A stretch of DNA of 64,000 nucleotides, from positions 1,338,501-1,402,500 of the forward strand of contig NZ_CP120742.1 of NCBI RefSeq assembly GCF_029581275.1. Direction: 5' to 3'. Below are positions 63,280 to 64,000 of the stretch, piece after piece; position 1 is the stretch's first letter; each line of letters opens with the position of its first letter. The notes under the pieces were generated by a model. It did not search any database. It saw only the letters and a list, made by a program, of their open reading frames with translations, and was not told where the DNA came from. The translations under genes and the position numbers were made by a program. This DNA is from Micromonospora sp. WMMD1155. Lineage in GTDB: Bacteria; Actinomycetota; Actinomycetes; Mycobacteriales; Micromonosporaceae.

Positions 63280-64000
63280 TCAGCGGGATGCGGAGGGGAA
63301 TTCCTCGAAGTATGCCTCGACCCGCTCGGCCGTCGCCGGTCGGGCCAGCGCGAACCCCTGCCCGTACCGGCAGCCGCCCCGACGCGCCCCCTCCACCTGG
63401 GTCGGCGACTCCAACTCCTCCGCCACGATCTCCACACCCAGGCGCTCGCCGACGTTGACCACCACGTCGATCAGCGGCGGCTGCTCGTCCGGCCGCGCGC
63501 CCACCAACTCCGGGCCCACCTTCAACAGGTCGATCGGCAGCCGACGGAGCTGCGCCAGCGAGGCGTGTTCGGCCCGGAAGTCGTCCAGCGCGGTGCGGAC
63601 GCCCAACGACCGCAACCCGGCCAGCCGGGCCACCACGGTCGACAGGTCGGCGGCGACCCGTGGCTCGCTCACCTCCACCACCAGCCGTTCCGGCGGCACC
63701 CCGTACGCGGCCAGCACGGCCGCCGCCCGCTGCACGAAGTCGGGGGTGGCCAGCTCCCGGGTCGTCACGTTGACCGCCATCCACAGCTCCCGTACGCCCA
63801 CCGTCCAGTTGGACAACTGCCGGCAGGCCCGGTCCAGGACCCACCACTCCAGCTCCCCGACCAGGTCCAGGTCCTCGGCGACCGGCAGCAGCTCGGCCGG
63901 GAGCACCGTGCCGAGCACCGGGCTCCGCCACCGCAGCAGAGCCTCCGCACCCACCGGCTGCCCGTCGGCGAGGTCGAGCACCGGCTGGTAGACGAGGTCC
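63280..64000 (-). CDS. EAL-domain protein, C-terminal part, degenerate active loop
   Basis: The frame enters from the right edge ([24 protein letters not shown]) and ends at 63280, giving about 239 residues of an EAL domain. EALLRW and the metal-ligand block AVNVTTREL are kept. The loop that should read DDFGTGYSSL is DDFRAEHASL, LKID is LKVG, and AEGVET is AEELES, so phosphodiesterase activity is doubtful. It may be a c-di-GMP-binding or protein-interaction form. Whether a GGDEF domain precedes it cannot be seen. It is convergent with the LacI gene, 6 bases away. Confidence 0.88.
   Translation of the reverse strand, partial: DLVYQPVLDLADGQPVGAEALLRWRSPVLGTVLPAELLPVAEDLDLVGELEWWVLDRACRQLSNWTVGVRELWMAVNVTTRELATPDFVQRAAAVLAAYGVPPERLVVEVSEPRVAADLSTVVARLAGLRSLGVRTALDDFRAEHASLAQLRRLPIDLLKVGPELVGARPDEQPPLIDVVVNVGERLGVEIVAEELESPTQVEGARRGGCRYGQGFALARPATAERVEAYFEEFPSASR

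Overview
The window is high-GC actinobacterial chromosome. The gene content and codon use point to Micromonospora or a close relative in Micromonosporaceae: an HU protein with a long Lys/Ala/Pro tail, leuCD divergent from an NdgR-type IclR regulator, small coiled-coil proteins beside a DUF5753/DUF397 pair, and GTG starts with GTGA/ATGA overlaps. This assignment is inferred from gene content; no 16S gene is present.

The core theme is branched-chain amino acid (BCAA) and serine synthesis. From left to right: hup, leuD-leuC divergent from the IclR regulator, then (after other genes) cimA, ilvE, leuB, serA, ilvC, ilvN-ilvB and ilvD. cimA (isopropylmalate/citramalate synthase type) and ilvB each carry a short Ile/Val/Leu-containing leader ORF followed by an intrinsic terminator, so both look attenuated. 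Other housekeeping genes are three tRNA genes (two identical Glu-CTC, one Gln-CTG), a fumarylacetoacetate-hydrolase family enzyme, arfB, a MoxR-DUF58-VWA-trypsin operon, ahpD behind a relic of ahpC, apbE, a GGDEF/EAL protein and a lipoprotein.

The accessory regions are the most interesting. (1) At 8660-12148 a 3.5-kb element with a large serine recombinase has split a host gene (a family commonly labelled 3-methyladenine DNA glycosylase). It brings an intact, diverged copy of the same gene placed just inside attL, an apparent self-complementing integration. (2) At 54608-55760 an IS5-like insertion sequence with 44-bp perfect terminal repeats has split one of three copies of a composite repeat, each an 8-bp tandem array joined to a REP-like hairpin. 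(3) At 55839-59341 a CHAT-protease/STAND-NTPase gene overlaps a TPR gene, with a fragment of a second TPR gene upstream; it resembles a protease-effector defence or cell-death module. (4) At 41752-47380 lie a GTGA-coupled three-gene operon whose last gene is frameshifted, a DUF5753/DUF397 pair, and a run of small helical proteins.

The right part holds a ROK regulator divergent from a polar amino acid ABC transporter coupled to an asparaginase, then cutC, the IS and the CHAT locus. A GH2 beta-mannosidase divergent from a LacI regulator follows, and finally the end of an EAL protein whose active-site loop is degenerate. Several long intergenic palindromes of at least two families are scattered through the window.
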